From: Neisseria perflava
Lineage (GTDB): Bacteria > Pseudomonadota > Gammaproteobacteria > Burkholderiales > Neisseriaceae
Assembly: GCF_019334725.1 (NCBI RefSeq)
Contig: NZ_CP079818.1
Span: 1,674,001-1,738,000, forward strand
Length of the DNA stretch: 64,000 bases
Direction of reading: 5' to 3'
The translations under genes were made by a program, and so were the position numbers. The stretch's first letter is position 1, and each line of letters starts with the position of its first letter. The notes under the pieces are model-generated. The model was not told the DNA's origin and made no database searches. It was given only the letters and a program-made list of their open reading frames with translations. Shown here in pieces: positions 24,194-33,209 of the stretch.

Positions 24194-26278
24194 ATGTGTA
24201 AACCGAATTATGGCGGCATTGTCTTGTTGCCCTTACTTTTGGCATCTTGTATCGGCGGCAATTTCGGCGTGCAGCCTGTTGTCGAATCAACGCCGACCGC
24301 GCAAACCCCGTCAGATTCCAAACCTTCCAAGCCTGAGGATATTCCTGCTCCGGCTCCTGCCAAACCTTCTATAGAAACCACGCCGGTCAACCAGCCCGCC
24401 GTCGGTGCGGCAATGCGGTTGCCAAGGCGGAATATTGCTTTTTATAACAAAGACGGTACGGAAATTCCCGATAAGCATCAGGCAGAGGAGTATCTGCCGC
24501 TTAAAGAGGAGGATATCCTGTTTTTAGACGGTACGCCGCAAGAACAGGTCGACAAACTTAAAAAGGAAATCAAAGGACGGCATCCTAATGCACAAATCTA
24601 CACGTCCGATTCAAAAGATGCTGTGTATCAATATAAATATGTCCGGGCCGGATATGTTTATACTCAAACAGGAGAAGACGAAATCAAACAGAACTCAGGT
24701 GGTAAGCGGTTTACCCACCGGTTTGGTTATGACGGGTTTGTATATTATTCCGGAGAACATCCCTCCCAATCTTTACCGAGCGCGGGAACGGTGAAATATT
24801 CCGGTAACTGGCAATATATGACCGATGCCAAACGTCATCGGACAGGTCAGGCGGTTGCCAGTGAGAATTTGGGTTATAACACATATTATGGTAATAATAT
24901 TGGTGCAACTTCTTATGCGGCTAGGGATGCCGACGACAGGGAAAAACATCCTGCCGAATATACGGTTAATTTCGACAAAAAAAACCTGGAAGGTAAGTTG
25001 ATTAAAAATCAGTATGTGCAAAATAAGAATAATCCAGATGAACCTAAAAAGCCGCTGATCATTTACAACATTACTGCAAAATTGGACGGCAACCGCTTTA
25101 TCGGCAGTGCCAAGGTCAATCCTGATTTAGCGGAAAAACATGCCGGTAAGGAGCATTTGTTTTTCCATGCCGATGCCGATCAGCGGCTTGAGGGCGGTTT
25201 TTTCGGCGATAACGGAGAAGAGCTTGCCGGACGGTTTATCAGCAACGACAAAAGCGTATTCGGCGTATTCGCAGGCAAACAAAATAGCTCCGTGCCGTCT
25301 GAAACGCATACCAAAATCTTGGATTCGCTGAAAATTGCCGCCGACGAAGCTGCCGATCCTAAGGCACGTCCGTTTATTGCCGAGCCTATGCCCGACTTTG
25401 CCCATCCTGACAAACTCCTTGTCGAAGGGCGTGAAATCTCCTTGGTCAAAGATACTCAAACCATCGTTCTTGCCGACGGCAGGAAAACGACAATCCGAAC
25501 CTGCTGCGATTTTCTGAACTATGTGAAAATCGGACGGATGCAAACCGACCGTCCCGTCGTCAAACCGACTGCAACAGAGGACGAAGATTCCGATCATGAA
25601 GGCGCGGGACCTGATGATGAAAATGAAAGTTTAGAGCCTGAAGACGGTGAAGACGGTTTGGAAAATGATACCGATGACGGTCATGCTTCTTCCGAGTTGC
25701 CGGCAGAGGAAGATAACGGGGAAGCAAATACAGCAGGAAAAAATGAAGGAAACAACGCGGAAAGCGTAGGCACGGATGGAAAATCACCTGTCCAACCCGC
25801 TTCTGCATACAGGAATATCGACCTTTTCATAAAAGGTATCCGCACTTCCGAGGCAGACATCCCCAAAATTGGGAATGTCCACTATAGAGGTTCATGGGAA
25901 GCCCGTATCGGCGCGCCGATCCAATGGGATAACCATGCGGATAAAGCGGCAAAAGCCGAATTCGACGTTAACTTTGCCAACAAGTCCCTTTCCGGCACCC
26001 TGATGGAGAAAAATGGTGTAGAACCTGCCTTCTATATTGAAAACGGTATTATTGAGCACAACGGTTTCCATGCAGCAGCACGTACCCGTGATACAGGTAT
26101 CGACCTGCTTGGCAGGGGTGCAACATCCTCCAAACCGTTTAAAGCCGAGAACCTTCATGTAACAGGGGGCTTTTACGGACCTCATGCATCGGAATTGGGC
26201 GGCAGCTTTGCCGAACCCCAACAAAAAATCGGTGTGGTATTTGGTGCGAAGAAAGATGACAAGGAGGCAACACGATGA
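24194..26278 (+). CDS. lbpB: Lactoferrin-binding lipoprotein B
   Basis: LbpB is the surface lipoprotein that captures iron-loaded lactoferrin for LbpA and also binds lactoferricin peptides. The 694-residue precursor has a lipobox ending at Cys19 (LLLASC). An N-lobe handle and barrel follow (KYSGNWQYMTDA near 210), then a C-lobe whose loop at about 462-510 is very rich in Asp and Glu. That acidic stretch distinguishes LbpB from TbpB. The end ASELGGSF...VVFGAKKDDKEATR closes the second barrel. GAGGAAAAG precedes the ATG, and the stop overlaps lbpA by four bases (ATGA). It lies directly behind an IS copy, in a species type where lbp genes are not expected. Confidence 0.93.
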   Translation: MCKPNYGGIVLLPLLLASCIGGNFGVQPVVESTPTAQTPSDSKPSKPEDIPAPAPAKPSIETTPVNQPAVGAAMRLPRRNIAFYNKDGTEIPDKHQAEEYLPLKEEDILFLDGTPQEQVDKLKKEIKGRHPNAQIYTSDSKDAVYQYKYVRAGYVYTQTGEDEIKQNSGGKRFTHRFGYDGFVYYSGEHPSQSLPSAGTVKYSGNWQYMTDAKRHRTGQAVASENLGYNTYYGNNIGATSYAARDADDREKHPAEYTVNFDKKNLEGKLIKNQYVQNKNNPDEPKKPLIIYNITAKLDGNRFIGSAKVNPDLAEKHAGKEHLFFHADADQRLEGGFFGDNGEELAGRFISNDKSVFGVFAGKQNSSVPSETHTKILDSLKIAADEAADPKARPFIAEPMPDFAHPDKLLVEGREISLVKDTQTIVLADGRKTTIRTCCDFLNYVKIGRMQTDRPVVKPTATEDEDSDHEGAGPDDENESLEPEDGEDGLENDTDDGHASSELPAEEDNGEANTAGKNEGNNAESVGTDGKSPVQPASAYRNIDLFIKGIRTSEADIPKIGNVHYRGSWEARIGAPIQWDNHADKAAKAEFDVNFANKSLSGTLMEKNGVEPAFYIENGIIEHNGFHAAARTRDTGIDLLGRGATSSKPFKAENLHVTGGFYGPHASELGGSFAEPQQKIGVVFGAKKDDKEATR

Positions 26279-29109
26279 ACAGAAGGCATACATTCCCGCT
26301 TACCCTGACCGCCTTGGCCATTGCAGCCGCTTTCCCATCATATGCGGCAAACCCCGAAACGGCGGCATCTGATGCGGCGCAAAGTCAATCATTGAAGGAG
26401 ATTACCGTCCGTGCCGCCAAAGTGGGACGGCGATCGAAAGAGGCGACCGGTTTGGGCAAAATCGTCAAAACGTCGGAAACGTTGAACAAAGAACAGGTAC
26501 TCGGTATCCGCGACCTGACGCGCTACGATCCGGGCGTGGCCGTCGTCGAACAAGGTAACGGCGCGAGCGGCGGTTATTCGATACGGGGCGTGGATAAAAA
26601 CCGTGTGGCGGTTTCGGTCGACGGTGTTGCCCAAATACAGGCGTTTACCGTGCAGGGTGCATTGAGCGGATACGGCGGACGCGGCGGCAGCGGTGCAATC
26701 AACGAAATCGAATATGAAAACGTCGGTACGGTAGAAATCGACAAAGGTGCCGGTTCTTCCGATCACGGCAGCGGTGCGCTCGGCGGAGCAGTCTCCCTCC
26801 GCACCAAAGAGGCGGCAGACCTGATTTCAGACGGCAAAAGTTGGGGGATACAGGCAAAAACCGCCTACGGCAGTAAAAACCGCCAATTTATGAAGTCGCT
26901 CGGCGCGGGTTTCAGTAAGGACGGTTGGGAAGGGCTGTTAATCCGAACCGAACGCCAAGGGCGGGAAACGCGCCCGCACGGCGATATTGCGGACGGGGTG
27001 GAATACGGCATAGACCGTTTGGACGCGTTCCGCCAGACATACGATATTCAGAGTCCGAATAAAAAGGCGGAATATTTCCTGGCGGAGGGCGAGAGTGAGC
27101 TCAAGCCTGTGGCAAAATTGGCGGGCAACGGGAAATATTTGAAAAACCAGCTCAACCGCTGGGTGGAAGAACGCCGTTCAAAAGGTCAGGCTTTAAACAG
27201 TGAAGAAGAAGCGATGGTGCGGGAGGCGCAGGCGCGCCACGAAAACCTGTCCGCCCAATCGTACACAGGCGGCGGCAGGATATTGCCCGATCCGATGGAT
27301 TACCGCAGCGGTTCGTGGCTTGCCAAGCTGGGCTACCGCTTCGGCGGCAGGCATTATGTCGGCGGCGTGTTTGAGGATACCAAACAGCGTTACGACATCC
27401 GCGATATGACGGAAAAACAGTATTACGGTACGGACGAGGCGAAAAAGTTTAGCGACAAGAGCGGGGTGTACGACGGCAACGATTTCCGCGACGGCTTGTA
27501 TTTTGTGCCGAATATAGAAGCGTGGGATAAAAACAAAGAAAAATGGGTCAAGGGCATAGGTTTGAAATATTCCCGCACCAAATTTATAGACGAACATCAC
27601 CGCCGCCGCCGTATGGGTTTGCTGTACCGTTATGAAAACGAAGCGTATTCTGACAATTGGGCGGACAAGGCGGTGTTGTCGTTTGACAAACAGGGCGTGG
27701 CAACCGACAACAACACGCTGAAGCTGAATTGCGCCGTGTATCCTGCCGTGGACAAATCCTGCCGCGCGTCGGCAGACAAGCCGTATTCCTACGACAGCAG
27801 CGACCGTTTCCACTACCGCGAACAGCACAATGTTTTGAATGCCTCGTTTGAGAAGTCGCTGAAAAACAAATGGACGAAACACCATCTGACTTTGGGCTTC
27901 GGTTACGATGCTTCCAAAGCGATCTCCCGCCCCGAACAGCTTTCCCACAATGCGGCAAGGATTTCGGAATACTCGGATTACACCGATAAGGGAGACAAGT
28001 ATCTTTTGGGTAAGCCCGAAGTCGTCGAAGGGTCGGTCTGCGGCTACATCGAAACCCTGCGTTCCCGCAAATGCGTGCCAAGAAAAATCAACGGCAGCAA
28101 TATCCACATTTCTTTGAACGACCGTTTTTCAATCGGCAAATATTTCGATTTCAGCTTGGGCGGCAGGTACGACCGGCAAAACTTTACCACGTCGGAAGAA
28201 CTCGTCCGCAGCGGGCGGTATGTTGACCGTTCGTGGAACAGCGGCATCGTGTTCAAACCGAACCGGCATTTTTCTTTGTCTTACCGCGCCTCCAGCGGCT
28301 TCAGAACGCCCTCCTTCGAAGAACTTTTCGGGATAGACATTTATCACGATTATCCGAAAGGCTGGCAGCGTCCTGCCCTGAAATCGGAAAAGGCAGCCAA
28401 CCGCGAAATCGGTTTGCAGTGGAAGGGCGATTTCGGCTTTTTGGAAATCAGCAGCTTCCGCAACCGTTATACCGATATGATTGCCGTTGCCGATCAAAAA
28501 ACCAAATTGCCGAATCAGGCAGGACAATTGACAGAGATTGATATACGCGATTATTACAATGCCCAAAATATGTCGCTCCAAGGCATCAACATCTTGGGAA
28601 AAATCGACTGGAACGGTGTGTATCACAAACTGCCCGAAGGTTTGTACACGACTTTGGCGTACAACCGTATCAAACCGAAATCGGTATCCAACCGGCCGGG
28701 ACTGTCCCTCCGCAGCTATGCTTTGGATGCGGTACAGCCGTCGCGTTATGTTTTGGGGTTCGGATACGACCAGCCCGAGGGGAAATGGGGCGCAAACATT
28801 ATGCTGACCTATTCCAAAGGGAAAAACCCTGATGAACTTGCTTATCTGGCAGGCGATCAAAAACGATATTCGGCAAAAAGAGCGTCGTCTGCTTGGTCGA
28901 CGGCAGATGTTTCCGCCTATCTTAATCTGAAAAAACGGCTGACCTTGAGGGCGGCTATCTACAATATCGGCAACTACCGCTACGTTACTTGGGAATCCTT
29001 GCGCCAGACTGCGGAAAGCACGGCAAACCGGCACGGCGGCGACAGTAACTATGGAAGGTATGCCGCACCGGGCAGGAACTTCAGCCTCGCGCTTGAAATG
29101 AAGTTTTAA
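26275..29109 (+). CDS. lbpA: TonB-dependent lactoferrin receptor A
   Basis: LbpA extracts iron from lactoferrin and passes it through the outer membrane using TonB energy. The 944-residue precursor has a signal peptide (cut near 24, SYA-AN), a TonB box (LKEITVRA near 40-47) and a plug domain (about 55-180, GGYSIRGVDKNRVAVSVDG). A 22-strand barrel follows and ends in the aromatic C-terminus (ALEMKF). The reading frame is intact. It is translationally coupled to lbpB. The only uptake-like 10-mers in lbpBA are preceded by T rather than G, as in the AT dialect, supporting an origin in the meningitidis/gonorrhoeae/lactamica branch. Confidence 0.94.
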   Translation: MNRRHTFPLTLTALAIAAAFPSYAANPETAASDAAQSQSLKEITVRAAKVGRRSKEATGLGKIVKTSETLNKEQVLGIRDLTRYDPGVAVVEQGNGASGGYSIRGVDKNRVAVSVDGVAQIQAFTVQGALSGYGGRGGSGAINEIEYENVGTVEIDKGAGSSDHGSGALGGAVSLRTKEAADLISDGKSWGIQAKTAYGSKNRQFMKSLGAGFSKDGWEGLLIRTERQGRETRPHGDIADGVEYGIDRLDAFRQTYDIQSPNKKAEYFLAEGESELKPVAKLAGNGKYLKNQLNRWVEERRSKGQALNSEEEAMVREAQARHENLSAQSYTGGGRILPDPMDYRSGSWLAKLGYRFGGRHYVGGVFEDTKQRYDIRDMTEKQYYGTDEAKKFSDKSGVYDGNDFRDGLYFVPNIEAWDKNKEKWVKGIGLKYSRTKFIDEHHRRRRMGLLYRYENEAYSDNWADKAVLSFDKQGVATDNNTLKLNCAVYPAVDKSCRASADKPYSYDSSDRFHYREQHNVLNASFEKSLKNKWTKHHLTLGFGYDASKAISRPEQLSHNAARISEYSDYTDKGDKYLLGKPEVVEGSVCGYIETLRSRKCVPRKINGSNIHISLNDRFSIGKYFDFSLGGRYDRQNFTTSEELVRSGRYVDRSWNSGIVFKPNRHFSLSYRASSGFRTPSFEELFGIDIYHDYPKGWQRPALKSEKAANREIGLQWKGDFGFLEISSFRNRYTDMIAVADQKTKLPNQAGQLTEIDIRDYYNAQNMSLQGINILGKIDWNGVYHKLPEGLYTTLAYNRIKPKSVSNRPGLSLRSYALDAVQPSRYVLGFGYDQPEGKWGANIMLTYSKGKNPDELAYLAGDQKRYSAKRASSAWSTADVSAYLNLKKRLTLRAAIYNIGNYRYVTWESLRQTAESTANRHGGDSNYGRYAAPGRNFSLALEMKF

Positions 29110-29253
29110 AGGAAATACCGTCTGAAAGCTTGATCTGCACCCCAAAAGTCGGACTAAACCGCCAACTGATTAAGGTGCAGGTTTTTTTTGAGGTTTAGGG
29201 TAACTTCTAAACCGTCATTCCGGGAATCTGGACATTCAATGCTAAGGCAGTTT
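29110..29253 (+). repeat. lbpA downstream region with AT-type uptake signal and NIME remnant
   Basis: ATACCGTCTGAA (29115-29126) is one base from the AT-dialect signal. Further on, CCGTCATTCC joined to GGGAATCTGGACATTC (about 29213-29238) looks like a dRS3/NIME intergenic repeat that has lost its centre. NIME repeats are typical of N. meningitidis and its close relatives. A GGTGCAGG with a T-run near 29176 may act as a terminator. Confidence 0.5.
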
Positions 29254-30471
29254 GAGACCTTTACAAAATCCCCCAAAATCCCCTAAATTACCACCAAGAC
29301 ATTTAGGAGATTTTTCATGAGTACCTTCTTCCGGCAAACCGCACAAGCCATGATTGCCAAACACATCGACCGTTTCCCGCTATTGAAGTTGGATCAAGTG
29401 ATTGACTGGCAACCGATCGAACAGTACCTGAACCGTCAAAGAATCCGTTACCTTCGAGACCACCGCGGTCGTCCCGCCTATCCACTGCTATCCATGTTCA
29501 AAGCCGTCCTGCTCGGACAATGGCACAGCCTCTCCGATCCCGAACTCGAACACAGCCTCATCACCCGCATCGACTTCAACCTGTTTTGCCGTTTCGACGA
29601 GTTGAGCATCCCCGATTACAGCACCTTATGCCGCTACCGCAACTGGCTGGCGCAAGACAACACCCTGTCCGAACTGCTGGAACTGATTAACCGCCAACTG
29701 ACTGAAAAAGGCCTAAAAGTAGAGAAAGCATCCGCCGCCGTCGTTGACGCCACCATTATTCAGACCGCCGGCAGCAAACAGCGCCAGGCCATAGAAGTTG
29801 ATGAAGAAGGACAAGTCAGCAGCCAAACCACACCGAGTAAAGACAGCGATGCCCGTTGGATAAAGAAAAACGGCCTCTACAAACTCGGTTACAAACAACA
29901 TACCCGTACCGATGCGGAAGGCTATATCGAGAAACTGCACATCACTCCCGCCAATGCCCATGAGTGCAAACACCTGTCGCCTTTGTTGGAAGGACTGCCC
30001 AAAGGTACGACCGTCTATGCCGACAAAGGCTATGACAGTGAGGAAAACCGGCAACATCTGAAAGAGCATCGGCTGCAGGACGGCATTATGCGCAAAGCAC
30101 ACCGTAATCGTCCGCTGTCGGAAGCGCAAACCAAACGTAACCGATATTTGTCGAAGACCCGTTATGTGGTCGAACAAAGCTTCGGTACACTGCACCGTAA
30201 ATTCCGCTATGCCCGGGCAGCCTATTTCGGTCTGCTCAAAGTAAGTGCGCAAAGCCATCTGAAGGCGATGTGTTTGAACCTGTTGAAAGCGGCTAACAGG
30301 CTAAATGTGCCTGTTGTTGCTTAAAAGGCGGCCCGGATGCCTGATTAATCAGGTATCCAAGGGGAATTAAGGGGATATTTGGGTAAAATCAGTGGATATT
30401 CGAAACAAAAACAGCCGAAAACCTGTGTTTAGGTTTCGGCTGTTGGGGGAAAGGAATTTTGCAAAGGTCTC
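29254..30471 (+). mobile_element. IS5-family (IS1106-like) insertion sequence, right copy
   Basis: This 1.22-kb element lies in the same direction as the left copy. The right end is the exact inverse of the left copy's left end (19 bases). Its own left end differs (GAGACCTTTACAAAATCCC). AGACT follows directly outside the right end. Confidence 0.9.
29317..30324 (+). CDS. IS5-family transposase (right copy)
   Basis: This is a 335-residue DDE transposase with the same catalytic residues as the left copy and a full-length frame. Differences from the left copy cluster in the first 50 residues (for example VIDWQP against LIDWKP) and in the last 30 (LNVPVVA against LSVSVAA). The central roughly 700 bases look identical, which suggests gene conversion between the copies. 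Confidence 0.93.
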   Translation: MSTFFRQTAQAMIAKHIDRFPLLKLDQVIDWQPIEQYLNRQRIRYLRDHRGRPAYPLLSMFKAVLLGQWHSLSDPELEHSLITRIDFNLFCRFDELSIPDYSTLCRYRNWLAQDNTLSELLELINRQLTEKGLKVEKASAAVVDATIIQTAGSKQRQAIEVDEEGQVSSQTTPSKDSDARWIKKNGLYKLGYKQHTRTDAEGYIEKLHITPANAHECKHLSPLLEGLPKGTTVYADKGYDSEENRQHLKEHRLQDGIMRKAHRNRPLSEAQTKRNRYLSKTRYVVEQSFGTLHRKFRYARAAYFGLLKVSAQSHLKAMCLNLLKAANRLNVPVVA

Positions 30472-30490
30472 AGACTCATTAAAAGCACAA

Positions 30491-30522
30491 AAAAGGCCGT
30501 CTGATTTTTTCAGACGGCCTCT
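30491..30522. terminator. Inverted uptake-sequence terminator
   Basis: An AAAAGGCCGTCTGA pair with a T-rich loop follows the glycosyltransferase gene (minus strand) and borders the IS. Confidence 0.8.
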
Positions 30523-30544
30523 ATGGTTTAAAAAGATGATAAGG

Positions 30545-32119
30545 CTATTTCCCGGCTACTTCTTCATCTTTTATAAAATCCGATACGCCATGAACACAGC
30601 GGATTTTGCGTTCCGACAAGGTTGCCTCCAACAAGGCATCGTTTTGCGGCAAGGAATCGCGTTCTGCCTCATTGTGCCAGAGGTGGTACGCAATACCGGC
30701 AAATTTCAGATTATGGCGTTTCATACCGTTATGATAGCAACGGGCGACAAATTCGCTGTCCTCCCTGCCCCAGCCGACAAAGCTATTGTCAAACCCGTTG
30801 ACGGCAAGCGCATCGCTGCGGAAAAAGCCCATATTGCAAGTTTTGATGCCTTTGTGTTTGCGGTTGCCTTTTCGGCCTGCCAATTTGGCCAAACAACGGC
30901 AGCGCAGGGCGGACAGCCGTTTTTCTATTCCCGAGCTGAACATAGACAAGGCAGGCAAATCGCCTTCGTCCAAAATATCCTGCGTTTTATCCTCAGTCAA
31001 AATCACGCGGGAACCCTGTATCAGACGGCCTTTTCGGGCAATCTTCAAATGATCGGCAATAAAAGACGGATCCAAGACCATATCGCCGTCAATCAACACA
31101 ATATAATCGCTTTTCGCCTGCGCCAGCGCACGGTTGCGCGATTCGGCGGCACGAAAGCCTCTATCGGGCTGCCATGAATGCTTAACAGGAATGCTTGTCC
31201 TACGGCGGATAAAATCAACCACTTCGGCGGTTTCCTGCCTTGAGCCGTCATCCGCGACAATAATCTCATCCGGCAGACGGGTTTGCGATAAAGCCGATTT
31301 CAACACCAGCTCCAAAGCATCGGGGCGGTTGTAAGTGGTGATGATGAGGGAGACGGTTATCGTGCGGTTGCGCTCGTAGAGTTTGACATATTTGTAATAC
31401 GAACCTTGCGCATTGGATACCGAAATCGTCAGGCCGTCTGCACCATAGGCAAAACCGCGCTTGAGCAGGTAATTTTTCACAAATGATACGCCGCCATGCA
31501 GTAAAGCCTTAAACGGCGAACTGTCTTTCTTGAAGCGGTTTTCTTCCGCATACAGCGAGCTGTACTGCTGCATTTTCTGAATCAGCCCTTCGGCGTTTTC
31601 AAAAGAATAATGTTTCAGACGGCCATCAAGTTGTTTAACCTTAGCTTCCTGCGGCAACACCAAAGATTCATGCACCTGACGGTCGGAAAAACGGGTACAT
31701 CTGCGATGATAAAGGCGCGGAATAATATCCGGATACCAGCCGCAGCCTTTAATCAGTCTGCCGTGGTAATGGTTCAGACGGGAAAGCGAAAAAATATGTT
31801 CCTTCTCATTTTCCAAAACGGCCGCACGAATAGATTCAATTAAAGCCTCATCCGCCACTTCATCGCTGTCTATGCTGAAAATCCAATCGTTTTGCGCCAG
31901 TCTGGCCGCCAGATTTTTCATCGGGCCAAACCCGATAAAGTCATGCTTGTAATAGCTGACATTGGAAAAACCCTTGGCAATTTCAAAAGTACGGTCGGTC
32001 GAGCCGTTGTCCAACAGCAGGACTTCGTCAAAGTCTTTCAGCGCACTCAAAACTTCTGAAAGATAACGTTCTGAATTTTTTACCAACATGGCGGCGGTTG
32101 CCGGAATTGTGTGCATCAT
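30545..32119 (-). CDS. Two-domain family-2 glycosyltransferase fusion
   Basis: The 524-residue protein contains two complete GT-A domains. Residues 1-250 resemble the WaaE/KdtX/LgtF glucosyltransferase group (AMLVKNSERYL, then DSD at 84-86). Residues about 252-520 form a second GT2 domain (VSLIITTYNRPD, then DGD at 344-346, and a GWGREDSE block like polymerising or galactosyl transferases). It lacks a signal peptide and would act at the cytoplasmic face, probably on lipooligosaccharide or another surface glycan. A single protein with two transferase domains could add two sugars in turn. An uptake sequence lies directly before the ATG, with no strong ribosome site. Confidence 0.82.
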   Translation of the reverse strand: MMHTIPATAAMLVKNSERYLSEVLSALKDFDEVLLLDNGSTDRTFEIAKGFSNVSYYKHDFIGFGPMKNLAARLAQNDWIFSIDSDEVADEALIESIRAAVLENEKEHIFSLSRLNHYHGRLIKGCGWYPDIIPRLYHRRCTRFSDRQVHESLVLPQEAKVKQLDGRLKHYSFENAEGLIQKMQQYSSLYAEENRFKKDSSPFKALLHGGVSFVKNYLLKRGFAYGADGLTISVSNAQGSYYKYVKLYERNRTITVSLIITTYNRPDALELVLKSALSQTRLPDEIIVADDGSRQETAEVVDFIRRRTSIPVKHSWQPDRGFRAAESRNRALAQAKSDYIVLIDGDMVLDPSFIADHLKIARKGRLIQGSRVILTEDKTQDILDEGDLPALSMFSSGIEKRLSALRCRCLAKLAGRKGNRKHKGIKTCNMGFFRSDALAVNGFDNSFVGWGREDSEFVARCYHNGMKRHNLKFAGIAYHLWHNEAERDSLPQNDALLEATLSERKIRCVHGVSDFIKDEEVAGK

Positions 32120-32202
32120 AAAAAGGCCGTCTGAAAAAGGAAGCTGTATTTTAACCGATATACCGCTACAATATGTCCTCCTTTTTTCAGACGGCCTGAC
32201 TC

Positions 32203-33168
32203 ATGCAGCTTATTCTTGCCCCCATGCAGGGGCTGGTGGACGATGTGATGCGTGACCTGTTGACGCGTATTGGCGGATTTGACGAATGCGTCAGCGAATT
32301 TGTCCGCATTACGCACACGGTCCACTCACGCGCCACTTGGCTTAAATATGTTCCCGAAATCGCCCATGCCAACCGCACGCCGGCCGGCACGCCCTGCACT
32401 GTACAACTTTTAGGCAGCGATGCGGAAAACATGGCCGTCAATGCTTTGGAAGCCGTGCGTTTCGGTGCAGACAAAATCGACCTCAACTTCGGCTGCCCCG
32501 CGCCGACGGTCAACAAACACAAAGGCGGCGCGGTCTTGCTCAAAGAGCCCGATTTGATTTACCACATCGTCCACACCCTGCGCCAACGCCTGCCGCAACA
32601 CATTCCGCTGACTGCCAAGATGCGGCTCGGTTATGAAGACAAAAGTCTGGCGTTGGAATGCGCCTCTGCGATTGAAAACGGCGGCGCATGCGCGTTAACC
32701 GTCCATGCGCGCACCAAAGTCGAAGGCTACGAACCGCCGGCACATTGGGAATGGGTGCGCAAAATTCGCGATACAGTTAGTATTCCCGTTACTGCCAACG
32801 GCGATGTATTCAGCCTTCAAGACTATCTTGACATTAAAACCGTCAGTGGCTGCGACAGCGTGATGCTCGGACGCGGCGCAGTTATCCGTCCCGACTTGGC
32901 GCGGCAAATCAAGCAATATGAAAACGGCGAAACAGTCAAAGACACCGACTTTGCCGAAGTCTCCTCATGGATAGTCCAATTCTTCAACTTATGCCTTGAT
33001 AAAGAAGCCAACAACAAATATCCGGTTGCCCGTTTGAAGCAATGGCTGGGGATGATGAAAAAAGAGTTTGAACAGGCGCAGATATTGTTTGACCGCATCC
33101 GCACCGTCAAAGAAGCGGATGAAGTAAAACAGATTCTGCTGTCGTTTGAACAAGAGATGCATTCATGA
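32203..33168 (+). CDS. dusC: tRNA-dihydrouridine(16) synthase
   Basis: The 321-residue flavoenzyme reduces uridine 16 in tRNA. It starts with LILAPMQGLVDDVMR, has the catalytic Cys98 in NFGCPAPTVN, and shows the HARTKVEGY and GRGA FMN/phosphate blocks. The C-terminal helical domain is of DusC type (ARLKQWLGMMKKEF), which separates it from DusA and DusB. It is divergent from the glycosyltransferase gene, with two uptake sequences between. Confidence 0.93.
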   Translation: MQLILAPMQGLVDDVMRDLLTRIGGFDECVSEFVRITHTVHSRATWLKYVPEIAHANRTPAGTPCTVQLLGSDAENMAVNALEAVRFGADKIDLNFGCPAPTVNKHKGGAVLLKEPDLIYHIVHTLRQRLPQHIPLTAKMRLGYEDKSLALECASAIENGGACALTVHARTKVEGYEPPAHWEWVRKIRDTVSIPVTANGDVFSLQDYLDIKTVSGCDSVMLGRGAVIRPDLARQIKQYENGETVKDTDFAEVSSWIVQFFNLCLDKEANNKYPVARLKQWLGMMKKEFEQAQILFDRIRTVKEADEVKQILLSFEQEMHS

Positions 33169-33171
33169 TTT

Positions 33172-33203
33172 AAAAAGGCCGTCTGAATTTCAGACGGCCT
33201 TTA
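33172..33203. terminator. Inverted uptake-sequence terminator
   Basis: AAAAAGGCCGTCTGAA and its reverse lie almost head to head between convergent dusC and the lipoprotein gene. Confidence 0.85.
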
Positions 33204-33209
33204 ATATGA

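Larger units (their letters stand above)
22907..30471 (+). mobile_element. Candidate composite transposon carrying lbpB-lbpA
   Basis: Two directly repeated IS1106-like copies bracket the lactoferrin receptor operon. The two outermost ends (left end of the left copy, right end of the right copy) are a perfect 19-base inverted match, while both inner ends have mismatches. The five bases AGACT occur immediately outside both outer ends and not next to the inner ends. This is what a 7.6-kb unit mobilised by its outer ends would leave. Import of the whole block by transformation is an alternative. Confidence 0.65.

Noticed and set aside
27193..28107. 304-codon open frame opposite lbpA
   Set aside because: lbpA is continuous and recognisable over the whole stretch; the reverse frame has no motif or ribosome site.
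24194..29109. Transferrin (TbpBA) or haemoglobin (HpuAB) receptor instead of lactoferrin receptor
   Set aside because: The acidic C-lobe loop, the exact N- and C-terminal wording of the lipoprotein and the 944-residue partner fit LbpB-LbpA. TbpB lacks the acidic stretch and HpuA is far shorter.
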